64,000 nt of DNA from DATFVA01 sp963711455. Lineage in GTDB: Bacteria > Bacteroidota > Ignavibacteria > Ignavibacteriales > Ignavibacteriaceae. Each line of letters begins with the position of its first letter. The first letter of the stretch is position 1. This document shows positions 1 through 8,702 of this stretch, one piece after another. The notes beneath the pieces are model-generated. The model was not told the DNA's origin. It was given only the letters and a program-made list of their open reading frames with translations, and searched no databases. The stretch spans positions 744,001 through 808,000 of the forward strand of contig CAVQEH010000004.1 in the NCBI GenBank assembly GCA_963711455.1. Reading direction: 5' to 3'. The position numbers were made by a program, and so were the translations under genes.

Positions 1-246
1 TGGATAAAATTAAATATCCTTAAAGATTCAAGAGGGTTTATCGAAACCGGACGAGATTTATTTAAATATGAAAATTTTAAGAAATCCTGGAAGCTTGAAC
101 GTGACCCATACCTTTTAGAAACCTGCATTCCCGGAATTTTTTCTGCCGGTGATGTGAGAGCCGGGGCTATGAACCGGGTAGCATCTGCCGTAGGTGAAGG
201 GGCGATGGCAATCAAGCTTGTCCATGAATATCTTGAAGAAATTTAG
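1..246 (+). CDS. Thioredoxin reductase-like FAD oxidoreductase, C-terminal fragment
   Basis: The frame is open from base 1 to TAG at 244-246, so only the last 81 residues of a longer protein are present. The fragment carries the flavin-binding end of the thioredoxin reductase family: an ETCIPGIFSAGDVRAG stretch (the GD of this motif contacts FAD) followed by RVASAVGEGAMA and a closing helix HEYLEE. The pattern 'RDPYLLET...GDVR...RVASAVGEG' is closest to the larger thioredoxin-reductase-like proteins that often carry an N-terminal cyclic-nucleotide-binding domain, but that part lies outside the window. The active-site CxxC is also not visible, so the electron acceptor cannot be stated. A small plus-strand gene follows after 53 bases. 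Confidence 0.85.
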   Translation, partial: WIKLNILKDSRGFIETGRDLFKYENFKKSWKLERDPYLLETCIPGIFSAGDVRAGAMNRVASAVGEGAMAIKLVHEYLEEI

Positions 247-299
247 AGTAATAAGTTTACCAATCACTAAAATGAATCGTTAATAAAATTGAGGTTAAC

Positions 300-563
300 A
301 TGAATAAATTTATGGTAATGTCGTCTCATACTGCTGAAGACTGTAATATGGCGATAAAGCAGTTCAGTAAATATAATGCCGGTTTTCTAACCCACTTCGA
401 ATGGGGATGTTTGGACGATGACCACACGGCATATGCAATTGTTGAAGCAGAAAGTCATGAAAATGCAAAGATGACAGTACCCACTCTCCTCAGAGATAGA
501 ACAAGGGTTATAAGGCTTACGACCTTTGATCCGATGAAAACAGAAGACCCGATTCATAAGTGA
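300..563 (+). CDS. Small conserved-looking protein, possible ferredoxin-like fold
   Basis: An 87-residue protein whose ATG is preceded by GAGG at a suitable distance. I do not recognise a named family with confidence. The alternation of strand-like and helix-like segments (KFMVMSS, a helix over residues 12-24, HTAYAIVEAES, a helix with ENAKMTVPTLLRD, RVIRLTTF) suggests a dimeric alpha/beta-barrel or ferredoxin-like fold, as in small stress-related proteins. No signal peptide or membrane segment. It could be co-transcribed with the preceding reductase (53-base gap). Function unknown. Confidence 0.6.
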   Translation: MNKFMVMSSHTAEDCNMAIKQFSKYNAGFLTHFEWGCLDDDHTAYAIVEAESHENAKMTVPTLLRDRTRVIRLTTFDPMKTEDPIHK

Positions 564-669
564 TTTAATTTTACCTGAACTGTATAATTGTTGATAGAAC
601 TTTTAATTTATATCTGCTTCAGAGTCTGTATGAATTAAAAAGGCAGGTAAACGGATTCGTCTATATTTA

Positions 670-954
670 TTAAATCAGTACGTCTCTTATCGATTCGGTT
701 TTATCAAAAACTGATTTTGCAAACGGGCACAGCGGAATAATTTTAATTTTATTCTCTCTTGCAAACTCAACAATAAACATTAGTATTTTTTTGCCAATGC
801 TCTGTCCGTGGTAGGCATCATCCACCTCAGTATGATCTAAAATCATCCGGGTGTTACCCATAGAAGTATAGAATATGCTGCCCGCTGTTTTATTGTCATC
901 CATAGCAGAAAAACGACCCTTTGTACCTTCTTTAATTTGTTTTATCTCAATCAT
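670..954 (-). CDS. YjdJ-type GCN5-related acetyltransferase
   Basis: A 94-residue protein of the short acetyltransferase-like family (YjdJ, Pfam Acetyltransf_CG). It shows the family's compact core: a HTEVDDAYHGQSIGKKIL segment corresponding to the acetyl-CoA loop (usual form EV...G.GIG..L), followed by a helix and PLCPFA, whose cysteine is common in this group. It lacks the N-terminal half of normal GNAT enzymes, as the family does. The start is one base after the stop of the upstream YjdI-type ferredoxin gene. This pairing is recurrent in bacteria, so the two are likely translated together. Substrate unknown. Confidence 0.8.
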   Translation of the reverse strand: MIEIKQIKEGTKGRFSAMDDNKTAGSIFYTSMGNTRMILDHTEVDDAYHGQSIGKKILMFIVEFARENKIKIIPLCPFAKSVFDKTESIRDVLI

Positions 955-955
955 A

Positions 956-1165
956 TTATTTTTCCTTTATGCTTAGTGCACCGGATGGACATTTGGCAAC
1001 CTGGTTAATTATTTCTTCTGATGTGGCATTTTCAGGTTTAATCCACGGGTGTACTTTTGTATTATAAACTTTCGGCAAAGTTTTTACACACACACCGGAA
1101 TGCTGACACAATTTCGGCTGCCAGACAATTGTTATCTCGCCATTGGGATACTCTTTCCGTTCCAT
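956..1165 (-). CDS. YjdI-type mono-cluster Fe-S protein (Fer4_19)
   Basis: A 69-residue protein with cysteines at 20, 26 and 59 in a CQHSGVC ... KCPSGAL arrangement. This is typical of the Fer4_19 / YjdI family of small ferredoxin-like proteins ('CxHxxxC ... CPSGAL'). The family is thought to hold an iron-sulphur cluster, but its redox partner is not known. Its stop codon and the start of the acetyltransferase gene are separated by one base, so the pair forms a two-gene unit on the minus strand. Confidence 0.8.
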   Translation of the reverse strand: MERKEYPNGEITIVWQPKLCQHSGVCVKTLPKVYNTKVHPWIKPENATSEEIINQVAKCPSGALSIKEK

Positions 1166-1291
1166 ATATTTTTTCTTTCAGATAATATTTAATTCTCTTT
1201 ACCATACCTCATCGTACTTTCTAAAGATAACAATTAAAACTGTAAAGCGGGAATAATCACGCTCTACAGATAAGAGCGCATAGTTGTGGTT

Positions 1292-2308
1292 TTAATTCTT
1301 TCTTTCCAGCGGAATTATTTCGAGATTCATAATTTCAGTTCCTCTTAAAACTTGCAATTCTGCCTTAACTCCTACCTGTGTTTCGGTAAGCATTTTATGG
1401 AGATCATCTATTCCGGTTATAGGCTTATTGTTAAAGGAAATAATCCTGTCGCCTTCAAGCACACTGGCTTTTTCTGCAGGACTATTCTGTTCAACATTAA
1501 TTACCATTATACTTTTAGATGAGGGAAGATTGTAGTGGTAAACAATTCTCCTGTGTATCGGAGCATCCTGTCCTGCAATACCGATGAAGCTTCGTTTAAT
1601 TTTTCCATCCTTAATAAGTTTTGCAGCAACAAACTTTGCAGTGTTTATAGCAGTCGCAAAACAGATATTCTGCGCCGGAAGAATTGCCGCAGTATTAACA
1701 CCTATAACCTCTCCCCGGGAATTAACAAGTGGTCCTCCGGAATTACCCGGGTTCAGTGCGGCATCCGTTTGTATAACATTATCGATTAAACGTCCCGTAT
1801 TTGATCGCAGCGATCTTCCAAGTGCGCTTACTACTCCTGCCGTTACAGTTGCCTGGAAGCCGTAAGGATTTCCTATTGCAATTACAAGCTCACCGGTTTT
1901 TATTTTTGAAGAATCACCGAACATTACAGGGGTAATTCCGGGTGAATCTATTCTTATAACGGCAAGGTCTGTATCAGGATCATCACCGATTACATCGGCA
2001 TTAAATTTTCTTCTGTCTGCAAGTACAACCTCTATTCTTTTTGCATTATGAACTACATGGCTATTGGTTAGAATAAATCCATCGGGTGTAAAAATAAAGC
2101 CCGAACCGCTACCTCCGTGTATCAGCTTTCCATCTCTTCCCGTAATAGTATTAATAATATTTACAACAGCAGGACTAACAATTTCCACTGCCCTGGTAAC
2201 AGCAGAAGAATATGCATCAAAAAGACTATCATCGGATTTTTCTTCATTCATAAAATTATTATTACTCTCTATCCCCTTTTCATTCAATAAAAAATCTATT
2301 GTGTTCAT
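1292..2308 (-). CDS. HtrA/DegP-like serine protease with one PDZ domain, no signal peptide
   Basis: 338 residues. The trypsin-like domain spans about 35-235 and the single PDZ domain about 240-335. The catalytic triad is visible: H84 in TNSHVVH, D114 in DTDLAV and S190 in GNSGGPL. The oxyanion loop and the GNPYGF segment are intact, so it should be active. Unlike standard DegP/DegQ there is no hydrophobic N-terminus: the protein starts with a polar 35-residue stretch, which suggests a cytoplasmic location or an unusual export route. GAGGATAAA precedes the ATG. It sits 78 bases after clpB on the same strand and closes the minus-strand protein-quality-control block. A weak 6-bp stem at 1260-1278 follows, without a T-run. 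Confidence 0.9.
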   Translation of the reverse strand: MNTIDFLLNEKGIESNNNFMNEEKSDDSLFDAYSSAVTRAVEIVSPAVVNIINTITGRDGKLIHGGSGSGFIFTPDGFILTNSHVVHNAKRIEVVLADRRKFNADVIGDDPDTDLAVIRIDSPGITPVMFGDSSKIKTGELVIAIGNPYGFQATVTAGVVSALGRSLRSNTGRLIDNVIQTDAALNPGNSGGPLVNSRGEVIGVNTAAILPAQNICFATAINTAKFVAAKLIKDGKIKRSFIGIAGQDAPIHRRIVYHYNLPSSKSIMVINVEQNSPAEKASVLEGDRIISFNNKPITGIDDLHKMLTETQVGVKAELQVLRGTEIMNLEIIPLERKN

Positions 2309-2386
2309 TTTATCCTCACTTATAATTAAAAAGGACGATGATCAAACTGTCCCAAAGTTCGTAATTAGCTACTAAGCAATTATTAA

Positions 2387-5008
2387 TTATTTCTTTTTCT
2401 TAAACACCAATCCGCCGTCTTCACTTAGAGTAACTTTTATTGTATCACCATCTCCAAAATTTCCCATCAGCAGTTCCTGTGAAAGCGGGTTAGTGAGATG
2501 TTTCTGTATCGTTCTCTTCAATGGTCTTGCACCAAATGTAACATCATAACCAAGCTTTGCAAGCCAGTCTTTTGCTTCGTTGTCTACATCAAGAGTTATT
2601 TCTTTCTGTGCCAGCATTTTCTGTACATATCTTAATTGTATATCCACAATTTTTCTTATCTCTATTCTCGTTAATGGTTTAAAGAGCACAACTTCGTCAA
2701 TCCTGTTGAGGAATTCCGGACGGATTGTTTTGCGGAGAAGATCTGTTAATGTATGTCTTAAACTACCCACAACATTTTCCATCTCTTCATCGCTGACTCC
2801 CTCAGTTTTTTCTTGTATCAAATGCGAACCGAGATTTGAAGTCATAATAATAATTGTGTTCTTGAAGTTTACAGTTCTTCCCTGGTTGTCGGTCAGTCTT
2901 CCCTCATCAAGAACCTGCAGAAGAATATTGAAAACATCCGGGTGTGCTTTTTCAATTTCATCCAGTAATACAACAGAGTAAGGTCTTCTGCGGACAGCTT
3001 CGGTTAATTGTCCGCCTTCTTCGTACCCAACGTATCCGGGAGGAGCACCGATCAATCTTGAAACAGAAAACTTTTCCATATATTCAGACATATCGATTCG
3101 TATCATTGCGTGTTCGTCATCAAAAAGATATTCTGCCAGCGCGCGTGCAAGCTCTGTTTTACCTACTCCGGTGGTTCCGAGAAAAATAAAAGAACCAATC
3201 GGCCGGTTCTCATCCTGCAGCCCTGTGCGCGATCTTCTGATTGCATTAGCAACTGCGAAAACCGCATCATCCTGACCGATAATTCTTTGGTGTAATTCAT
3301 CTTCAAGCCTGAGAAGTTTGCTTCTTTCACTCTCGAGCATTCTGCTTACAGGAATTCCTGTCCACTTAGCAACAACTTCTGCAATATCCTCTGCATCAAC
3401 TTCTTCCTTAAGCATTTTTTTATCTTTCTGAATTTCAGAAAGCTGCTGGGTTTCTTCTTTTAACTGCTTATCAAGTGAAGCGATTTTACCATAACGAAGT
3501 TCGGCGACCTTCCCGAGGTCACCTTCGCGTTCATAACGATCCGCAAGAGTTTTAGCATTATCAATTTCACTTTTCATTCCGCGTATTCTTTGAATCTTCT
3601 CTTTCTCAAGATCCCAGTGCATTCTGTATTTATTTCTGTCCTCTTCGAGATCGCTTAATTCTTTTTGCAGTTCTTCAAGACGTTTTACCGAAGCCTCATC
3701 TTTTTCACGCTTCAATGCTTCACGTTCAATTTCAAGCTGCTTAATTTTTCTTTCAAGAGTATCCAGTTCTTCCGGCATAGAATCAATTTCAATACGAAGT
3801 TTTGAAGCAGCTTCATCAACAAGATCGATTGCTTTATCAGGCAGAAATCTATCCGCAATATATCTGTGTGATAACTGGGCTGCTGCAACTATTGCGGCAT
3901 CGGTGATTCGGACACCGTGATGAACTTCGTAGCGTTCTCTTAATCCTCTTAAAATTGAAATAGTATCTTCAACCGATGGTTCACTAACCAGCACCGGCTG
4001 AAACCTTCTTTCAAGAGCGGCATCTTTTTCAATATGTTTTTTGTATTCATCTAAAGTTGTAGCACCGATTGCGTGCAGTTCACCCCTGGCAAGTGCAGGC
4101 TTAAGAATATTTGCCGCATCCATTGATCCGGAAACAGCACCTGCACCAACAAGTGTGTGAAGCTCATCGATGAAAAGTATTATTTCGCCGTTTGATTCCT
4201 GTACTTCTTTAATCACTGCTTTAAGTCTCTCTTCAAACTGTCCGCGGAATTGTGTGCCTGCGACAAGCGCTCCCATATCGAGTGCAACAATTCTTTTTGT
4301 CTTTAAGTTTTCGGGAACATCGCCTGCGACTATCCTGTGCGCGATGCCCTCAGCAATTGCAGTTTTACCAACTCCTGGTTCGCCAATTAAAACAGGATTA
4401 TTTTTTGTTCTTCTTGAAAGAACCTGCAGCACTCTCCTTATTTCTTCATCTCTGCCGATTACAGGATCGAGCTTACCGGCTTTTACAAGTTCATTTAAAT
4501 CTCTTCCGTATTTCTTCAACGGCTGGTATGTCTCCTCCGGATTCTGAGAAGTAACTCTCTGGGTTCCGCGAACTTCCTTTAGTGCTTCGAGGATAGTGTC
4601 GTGAGAAATTCCGTTATCTCTTAAAAGCTGTCCTGATTTATTATCGGTTTTAGATAATGCAAGCAGAAGATGTTCGGTAGAAATGAATTCATCTTTTAAA
4701 TTTCGGGCTTCCTCCGAAGCGGCATCAAATAACTTTGCGGTGTTATTAGACATCTGCTGGTTTCCGATTCCTGCTCCGGAAACTTTCGGAAGCTTTTCAA
4801 GAAGTTCATTTACTTTCAATCTGATAGCACTTACGTTCCCGCCGGTCTTGTGTAGAATAGAATCGGCGATACTTCCTTTTTCCTGTATGACGGCTGCAAG
4901 TAAATGTTCTGGCTCGAGTATTTGATTATTATAGTTTTGTGCGATCTCAATCGCTGTCTGTACTATTTCCTGTGCTTTTACTGTCAGCTTATTAAAATTA
5001 AATGGCAT
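2387..5008 (-). CDS. clpB: ATP-dependent disaggregase ClpB
   Basis: 873 residues, the normal length. It has a double Clp N domain (1-150), AAA module 1 with Walker A GEPGVGKT at 209-216 and Walker B ILFIDE at about 277-282, the coiled-coil M domain (about 410-535) that distinguishes ClpB from ClpA/ClpC, and AAA module 2 with Walker A GTTGVGKT at 611-618. ClpB hexamers thread aggregated proteins through a central pore and work with the DnaK system. The start MPFNFNKLTVKAQE matches the family and is preceded by AAAGGAAAAG. It heads the clpB-htrA pair. A possible Bacteroidota-type -7 box TAAATTTG lies on the minus strand at 5098-5091, without an obvious -33 element. Confidence 0.97.
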   Translation of the reverse strand: MPFNFNKLTVKAQEIVQTAIEIAQNYNNQILEPEHLLAAVIQEKGSIADSILHKTGGNVSAIRLKVNELLEKLPKVSGAGIGNQQMSNNTAKLFDAASEEARNLKDEFISTEHLLLALSKTDNKSGQLLRDNGISHDTILEALKEVRGTQRVTSQNPEETYQPLKKYGRDLNELVKAGKLDPVIGRDEEIRRVLQVLSRRTKNNPVLIGEPGVGKTAIAEGIAHRIVAGDVPENLKTKRIVALDMGALVAGTQFRGQFEERLKAVIKEVQESNGEIILFIDELHTLVGAGAVSGSMDAANILKPALARGELHAIGATTLDEYKKHIEKDAALERRFQPVLVSEPSVEDTISILRGLRERYEVHHGVRITDAAIVAAAQLSHRYIADRFLPDKAIDLVDEAASKLRIEIDSMPEELDTLERKIKQLEIEREALKREKDEASVKRLEELQKELSDLEEDRNKYRMHWDLEKEKIQRIRGMKSEIDNAKTLADRYEREGDLGKVAELRYGKIASLDKQLKEETQQLSEIQKDKKMLKEEVDAEDIAEVVAKWTGIPVSRMLESERSKLLRLEDELHQRIIGQDDAVFAVANAIRRSRTGLQDENRPIGSFIFLGTTGVGKTELARALAEYLFDDEHAMIRIDMSEYMEKFSVSRLIGAPPGYVGYEEGGQLTEAVRRRPYSVVLLDEIEKAHPDVFNILLQVLDEGRLTDNQGRTVNFKNTIIIMTSNLGSHLIQEKTEGVSDEEMENVVGSLRHTLTDLLRKTIRPEFLNRIDEVVLFKPLTRIEIRKIVDIQLRYVQKMLAQKEITLDVDNEAKDWLAKLGYDVTFGARPLKRTIQKHLTNPLSQELLMGNFGDGDTIKVTLSEDGGLVFKKKK

Positions 5009-5127
5009 AATATTCTTTTCCTTTAAAAATATTCTTAATACATCTAAAATCTATTCCTTGTTAGTTTTGGTTTTAATCATTAGTTTTAATCAAATTTATT
5101 CGCTTTATGAGCAAATATGAATAATTA

Positions 5128-5358
5128 TTGCTGACCATTTTAACCGGTCAATCTGATTTTAATATTTTATTTAAAGATTTAACTCAATTAATGTTTCGTT
5201 TAGGATTTGAAGAAAGAATAAAGGGAAGCCATCATATATTCAGAAAAGATGGTGTGGAAGAAAAAATCAATCTTCAAAAAGATGGAAACAAAGCTAAATC
5301 ATATCAGGTTAAACAAATCAGAAATTTGATAACAAAGTATACTTTGAAAATAAAATAA
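5128..5358 (+). CDS. hicA: HicA-type toxin (mRNA interferase)
   Basis: 76 residues starting at TTG. No in-frame ATG is available, because a stop codon lies just upstream. The core LGFEERIKGSHHIFRKDG is the HicA/YcfA double-stranded RNA-binding-like fold, with the catalytic histidine in GSHH (H35/H36) and the NKAKSYQVKQI segment that follows it in this family. HicA toxins cleave mRNA and are neutralised by HicB. The TAA stop overlaps the ATG of the next gene by one base, the usual translational coupling of hicAB. The pair lies between clpB and htpG on the opposite strand to both. Confidence 0.85.
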   Translation: MLTILTGQSDFNILFKDLTQLMFRLGFEERIKGSHHIFRKDGVEEKINLQKDGNKAKSYQVKQIRNLITKYTLKIK

Positions 5359-5570
5359 TGGATAAATACGAAATCATAATTTACTGGGACGATACCGATA
5401 AAATTTATATTGCTGAAATTCCTGAATTACCCGGATGTATAGCTCACGGGAAAACACACGAATCAGCATTAAAAAATGTAAAAGATGCTAAAAAATTATG
5501 GATTGAAACATCCAAGGAATTTGGCGATCCGATTCCGGAACCAAAGAAACGAAAACTCATTTTTGCTTAG
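5358..5570 (+). CDS. hicB: HicB-like antitoxin, short form
   Basis: 70 residues. The body matches the HicB/UPF0150 partial RNase H fold: EIIIYWDDTDKIYIAEIPELPGCIAHGKTHESALKNV is the standard 'Y.a.vpelPGc...G.t.eEA..n' pattern. The C-terminus ends at KKRKLIFA without a separate helix-turn-helix or ribbon-helix-helix domain, so this is the short form that binds toxin but may not bind DNA itself. Its start overlaps the hicA stop by one base. Transcription converges on htpG, and a palindromic element at 5611-5679 lies between the two stops. Confidence 0.85.
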   Translation: MDKYEIIIYWDDTDKIYIAEIPELPGCIAHGKTHESALKNVKDAKKLWIETSKEFGDPIPEPKKRKLIFA

Positions 5571-5610
5571 AAATCCACTAGTTTTTTTAATTTATTTTAC
5601 TTCTAAATAT

Positions 5611-5679
5611 CCTTGGTGTTTCTCAATGATCTAAGTGCCTTAGTGGTTTTTTACCACCAAGACACTAAGAGCACCAAGG
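5611..5679. repeat. Imperfect palindromic element between convergent hicB and htpG
   Basis: The outer arms CCTTGGTG (5611-5618) and CACCAAGG (5672-5679) are exact inverted copies. Inside them CTTAGTG (5639-5645) pairs with CACTAAG (5663-5669) around a central T-run and ACCACC. The wording 'accaccaagacactaag...caccaagg' resembles a short palindromic family found dispersed in many bacterial genomes; that is from memory and needs a search. Lying between two convergent stop codons, it could serve as a bidirectional terminator. Confidence 0.6.
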
Positions 5680-5690
5680 TTCACTAAGAA

Positions 5691-7601
5691 TCAATTTATC
5701 TTTTTCACTTCCGTATACCAGTCACTTGATTGTTCGAGCATTTGGTTTATTCTGCTTACAAGTCTATGCGGATCCATCAGGTCACCTTCAAGAAGAAGTG
5801 CAGATTCGAAGAGTTCTTCAACAACATTAGATATATATTCATCCTGACGATTTGCTTTAAATACTTTCAATAAATTTCTTATCAGTTTGTGGTCTCTGTT
5901 TATCTCAAAAACTTTTTTAGGAACTTCCATATCCTTATTCATCATACGCATCATCTTCTGCATTGATGAAGTCATCGAATCATCGGGATTAACAAGTATT
6001 GCAGGGCTTCCGCTCAGTCTTTCTGATTTTTTTACATCTGTAACTCTATCGCCGAGAATTTCTTTTATTCGCGCAATCAAACTATCGAAATGGAGCTGTT
6101 CATCTTTGCTTAACTCTTCCGGCTTATCTTTTTTCTCTTCTGTTTCTATGAATGATTCGAGATTTTTCAAGTCAACCGAATCTACCGGTTTGAATTCATA
6201 ATCTTTATATTTTCTGATTGAAGAGAGAACAAATTCATCGACAGGATCATAAAGATAAAGAACCTCAAGACTTTTGTTCTTAAAAATTTCCATATGAGGA
6301 TCCTGATCAATTGCCTGCCTGCCTGTGCCGAGAACGTAGTAAATTTCTTTTTGTCCTTCTTTAAATCTGGAAACATATTCATCTAAAGAAGTTAGTCCTT
6401 TTGCATCTTCAATATGAGATGAATTAAATCTTAACAGCTCTTTTATCTTATCCAGATTTGTAAAATCACCATAACCAAGCTTCAAGTTTTTTCCATGCTC
6501 ATTCCAGAACTCGACATATTCTTCCGGTTTATCCTTTGCTTTCTTAATCAGATATGATAAAACCTGGCTTGTTATAGTGTTGGAAATTTTAGTGAAGATT
6601 ATATTTTCCTGCAGAGTTTCTCTTGAAATATTCAAAGGAAGATCTTCCGATTCAACAACACCTTTAATAAACCGCAGGTACTCAGGAAGTAAATCTTTAT
6701 TCTGATGCTGGATTAAAATTCTTCTTACATATAAGTCGAGACCATAATCCTCCCTGCCGAATCCGAATAAATCGAAATTCTTTTTAGGGATAAAAAGCAG
6801 GCTGTGAAACTGAATCGGGGCATCAACCGAATTATGAATAACATCCATCGGTTCTTCGGTATCATAAGTTAAGAATTTATAGAACTCGTTATACTCTTCC
6901 TTTTTAATATTGCCTTTCGGTTCACGCCATATTGCCGAAACAGTATTTATTTTTTCTTTTTCCAGGTAGATCGGGAAGTTCACAAAGTTCGAATGTTTTT
7001 TAATTACTGTTTCAAGCCTGAATTTATCGGCAAAATCTTTAGCATCATCTTTCAAATGAATTTCAATTGTTGTTCCCCGTTTTAGGTTTTCATCCGGTTC
7101 CGAAATTTCATAATCGCCTAACCCATTTGATTTCCACTCAACTGCTTTGGTATTCTTCTTAAAGGATTTAGTTTTGATTACAACTTCTTCTGCGACCATA
7201 AAAACAGAATAAAATCCTACACCGAACTTCCCTATTATGTTATTTGCCTCTGATTTATTTTCCTGCAACTGTTTAATGAATTCAGATGAACCCGACTTTG
7301 CTATAGTTCCGATATTCTTTATTAATTCATCTTTTGTCATCCCAATCCCGGTATCGGAAACAGTTATAAGCTTTTTCTTTTCATTAAAGTTTACTTTTAT
7401 TTCCATAGGAAGATCCTTATCTTCAACCTCAGTTCCGCGGGTTGATTCAAATCTTAACTTGTCCAATGCATCAGATGAATTTGAAATTAATTCCCGCAGA
7501 AAAATTTCTCTGCTTGTATAAAGTGAATGAACAAGTATATCGAGAAGCTGTTTAACTTCGGCTTTAAATTCATATTTCTTTGTCTCTGCAGTTTGACTCA
7601 T
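5691..7601 (-). CDS. htpG: Hsp90-family chaperone HtpG
   Basis: 636 residues, full length. The N-terminal GHKL ATPase domain shows the family motifs ELISNSSDALDKLR (about 37-50), DTGIGM and GKFGVGFYSVF. The middle domain and C-terminal dimerisation domain follow without gaps. HtpG is a cytosolic ATP-dependent chaperone dimer. The gene starts 11 bases after the stop of the J-protein gene on the same strand, so the two are probably one transcript. It converges with hicB, and a palindromic element lies in the 120-base gap. Confidence 0.97.
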   Translation of the reverse strand: MSQTAETKKYEFKAEVKQLLDILVHSLYTSREIFLRELISNSSDALDKLRFESTRGTEVEDKDLPMEIKVNFNEKKKLITVSDTGIGMTKDELIKNIGTIAKSGSSEFIKQLQENKSEANNIIGKFGVGFYSVFMVAEEVVIKTKSFKKNTKAVEWKSNGLGDYEISEPDENLKRGTTIEIHLKDDAKDFADKFRLETVIKKHSNFVNFPIYLEKEKINTVSAIWREPKGNIKKEEYNEFYKFLTYDTEEPMDVIHNSVDAPIQFHSLLFIPKKNFDLFGFGREDYGLDLYVRRILIQHQNKDLLPEYLRFIKGVVESEDLPLNISRETLQENIIFTKISNTITSQVLSYLIKKAKDKPEEYVEFWNEHGKNLKLGYGDFTNLDKIKELLRFNSSHIEDAKGLTSLDEYVSRFKEGQKEIYYVLGTGRQAIDQDPHMEIFKNKSLEVLYLYDPVDEFVLSSIRKYKDYEFKPVDSVDLKNLESFIETEEKKDKPEELSKDEQLHFDSLIARIKEILGDRVTDVKKSERLSGSPAILVNPDDSMTSSMQKMMRMMNKDMEVPKKVFEINRDHKLIRNLLKVFKANRQDEYISNVVEELFESALLLEGDLMDPHRLVSRINQMLEQSSDWYTEVKKIN

Positions 7602-7612
7602 TCTTTTACTCC

Positions 7613-8563
7613 TTAATCTTTTCTGAATAGTGATAATTTTTTAAATAATTCTTTTTCTTCTTTTGAAAGACGTTTTGGAATCTGAACAATTATTCTCACA
7701 AACAGATCGCCGCGTTTGTTCTTATCATCTTTTCTTATCATTCCTTGTCCGCGAAGCTTTAACAATTTTCCGTTATCTGTTTCGGGGGGAATAACAATGC
7801 TTATTTTTTTATGATCAAGAGTCTGAATCTGAACATTACCTCCAAGTACTGCTGTATATAAGTCGACATCTAAATTATAATAAAGATCATCATCCTTAAC
7901 TTCATAAAAAGGGTGATCAAGAACATGAATGTTTAAGTACAGATCTCCTTTTTCCCCACCATGACTGCCGGCTGAACCCAATCCTTTTAAACGAAGTTTG
8001 GTCTTATCCTTAGTCGCCGGTTCAATTTTAACTTTAAGCTTTTTGCCATCCACATTAATTTGTCGTTCAACTCCGTTAAATACTTCTTCAAGAGTTAGGT
8101 TTAAATTAGCTTCATAATCCTGTCCTTTTTGTGCAGAAGTGAAGGGGCCGCGTCTGGCACCTTGACCTGCACCTCTTCCTCCGAAGAAGCTTTCAAAGAA
8201 ATCAGAAAACCCTCCGATGTTTCCAAACATATCACCCAGATCTCCCGAATACTGATAAGAAGTTCTTCCGCCTCCTCTTCCGCCAAACTGACTAAAGAAA
8301 TCATCCATTCCGGAACCCCCGCCGCCGGGCTGCTGGTAATGCTTCCAGTTAGCACCAAGCTGATCATATTTTTTCCTTTTTTCAGGATCACTTAAAACTT
8401 CATTAGCTTCTGTGATTTCTTTAAATTTTTCCTCGGCCTGTTTATTATCAGGATTTCTATCAGGATGATATTTTAAAGCAAGCTTCCTGTAGGCTTTCTT
8501 TATCTCTTCCTGGGTAGCATCTTTTTCAACACCGAGTAACTTATAATAATCTTTAAATTCCAT
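7613..8563 (-). CDS. CbpA/DnaJ-type J-domain co-chaperone without zinc finger
   Basis: 316 residues. A J domain occupies 1-70 with the HPD motif at 33-35. A Gly/Phe-rich linker follows (about 72-150, many GGRGGG runs), then the two beta-sandwich substrate-binding domains. The four CxxCxGxG zinc repeats of true DnaJ are absent, so this is a CbpA-like (type II) co-chaperone that stimulates DnaK and delivers clients. htpG follows after 11 bases and hsp20 precedes it, from which it is separated by a terminator-like hairpin at 8630-8659. No dnaK or grpE lies in the window. Confidence 0.93.
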   Translation of the reverse strand: MEFKDYYKLLGVEKDATQEEIKKAYRKLALKYHPDRNPDNKQAEEKFKEITEANEVLSDPEKRKKYDQLGANWKHYQQPGGGGSGMDDFFSQFGGRGGGRTSYQYSGDLGDMFGNIGGFSDFFESFFGGRGAGQGARRGPFTSAQKGQDYEANLNLTLEEVFNGVERQINVDGKKLKVKIEPATKDKTKLRLKGLGSAGSHGGEKGDLYLNIHVLDHPFYEVKDDDLYYNLDVDLYTAVLGGNVQIQTLDHKKISIVIPPETDNGKLLKLRGQGMIRKDDKNKRGDLFVRIIVQIPKRLSKEEKELFKKLSLFRKD

Positions 8564-8629
8564 ATAAATTGTTCCTGTTTTTTCAAACTTAAATATAACA
8601 GGATATTAACTTTCTGATAAAAAGCAAAA

Positions 8630-8659
8630 AGGGCAGCCAAACATTTTTTTAGCTGCCCT
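8630..8659 (-). terminator. Rho-independent terminator after hsp20
   Basis: AGGGCAGC (8630-8637) and GCTGCCCT (8652-8659) form a perfect 8-bp stem with a 14-base loop. Read on the minus strand it is followed by TTTTTGCTTTTT. It lies directly downstream of hsp20 and upstream of the J-protein gene, so hsp20 is probably mostly monocistronic. Confidence 0.7.
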
Positions 8660-8702
8660 GAAGCAATCATTAAATTTTAACTATCTGAGTTAACAGAATA
8701 GC

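Noticed and set aside
1260..1278. CGCTCT...AGAGCG hairpin as a terminator after htrA
   Set aside because: Only six pairs and no T-run follows on the minus strand.
2580..4925. Several open frames on the plus strand across clpB
   Set aside because: They are antisense shadows of a strongly conserved gene, with no ribosome sites or family features.
5128..5570. hicAB as part of an inserted mobile element
   Set aside because: No flanking direct repeats, integrase or transposase are seen; the gap to each neighbour is short.
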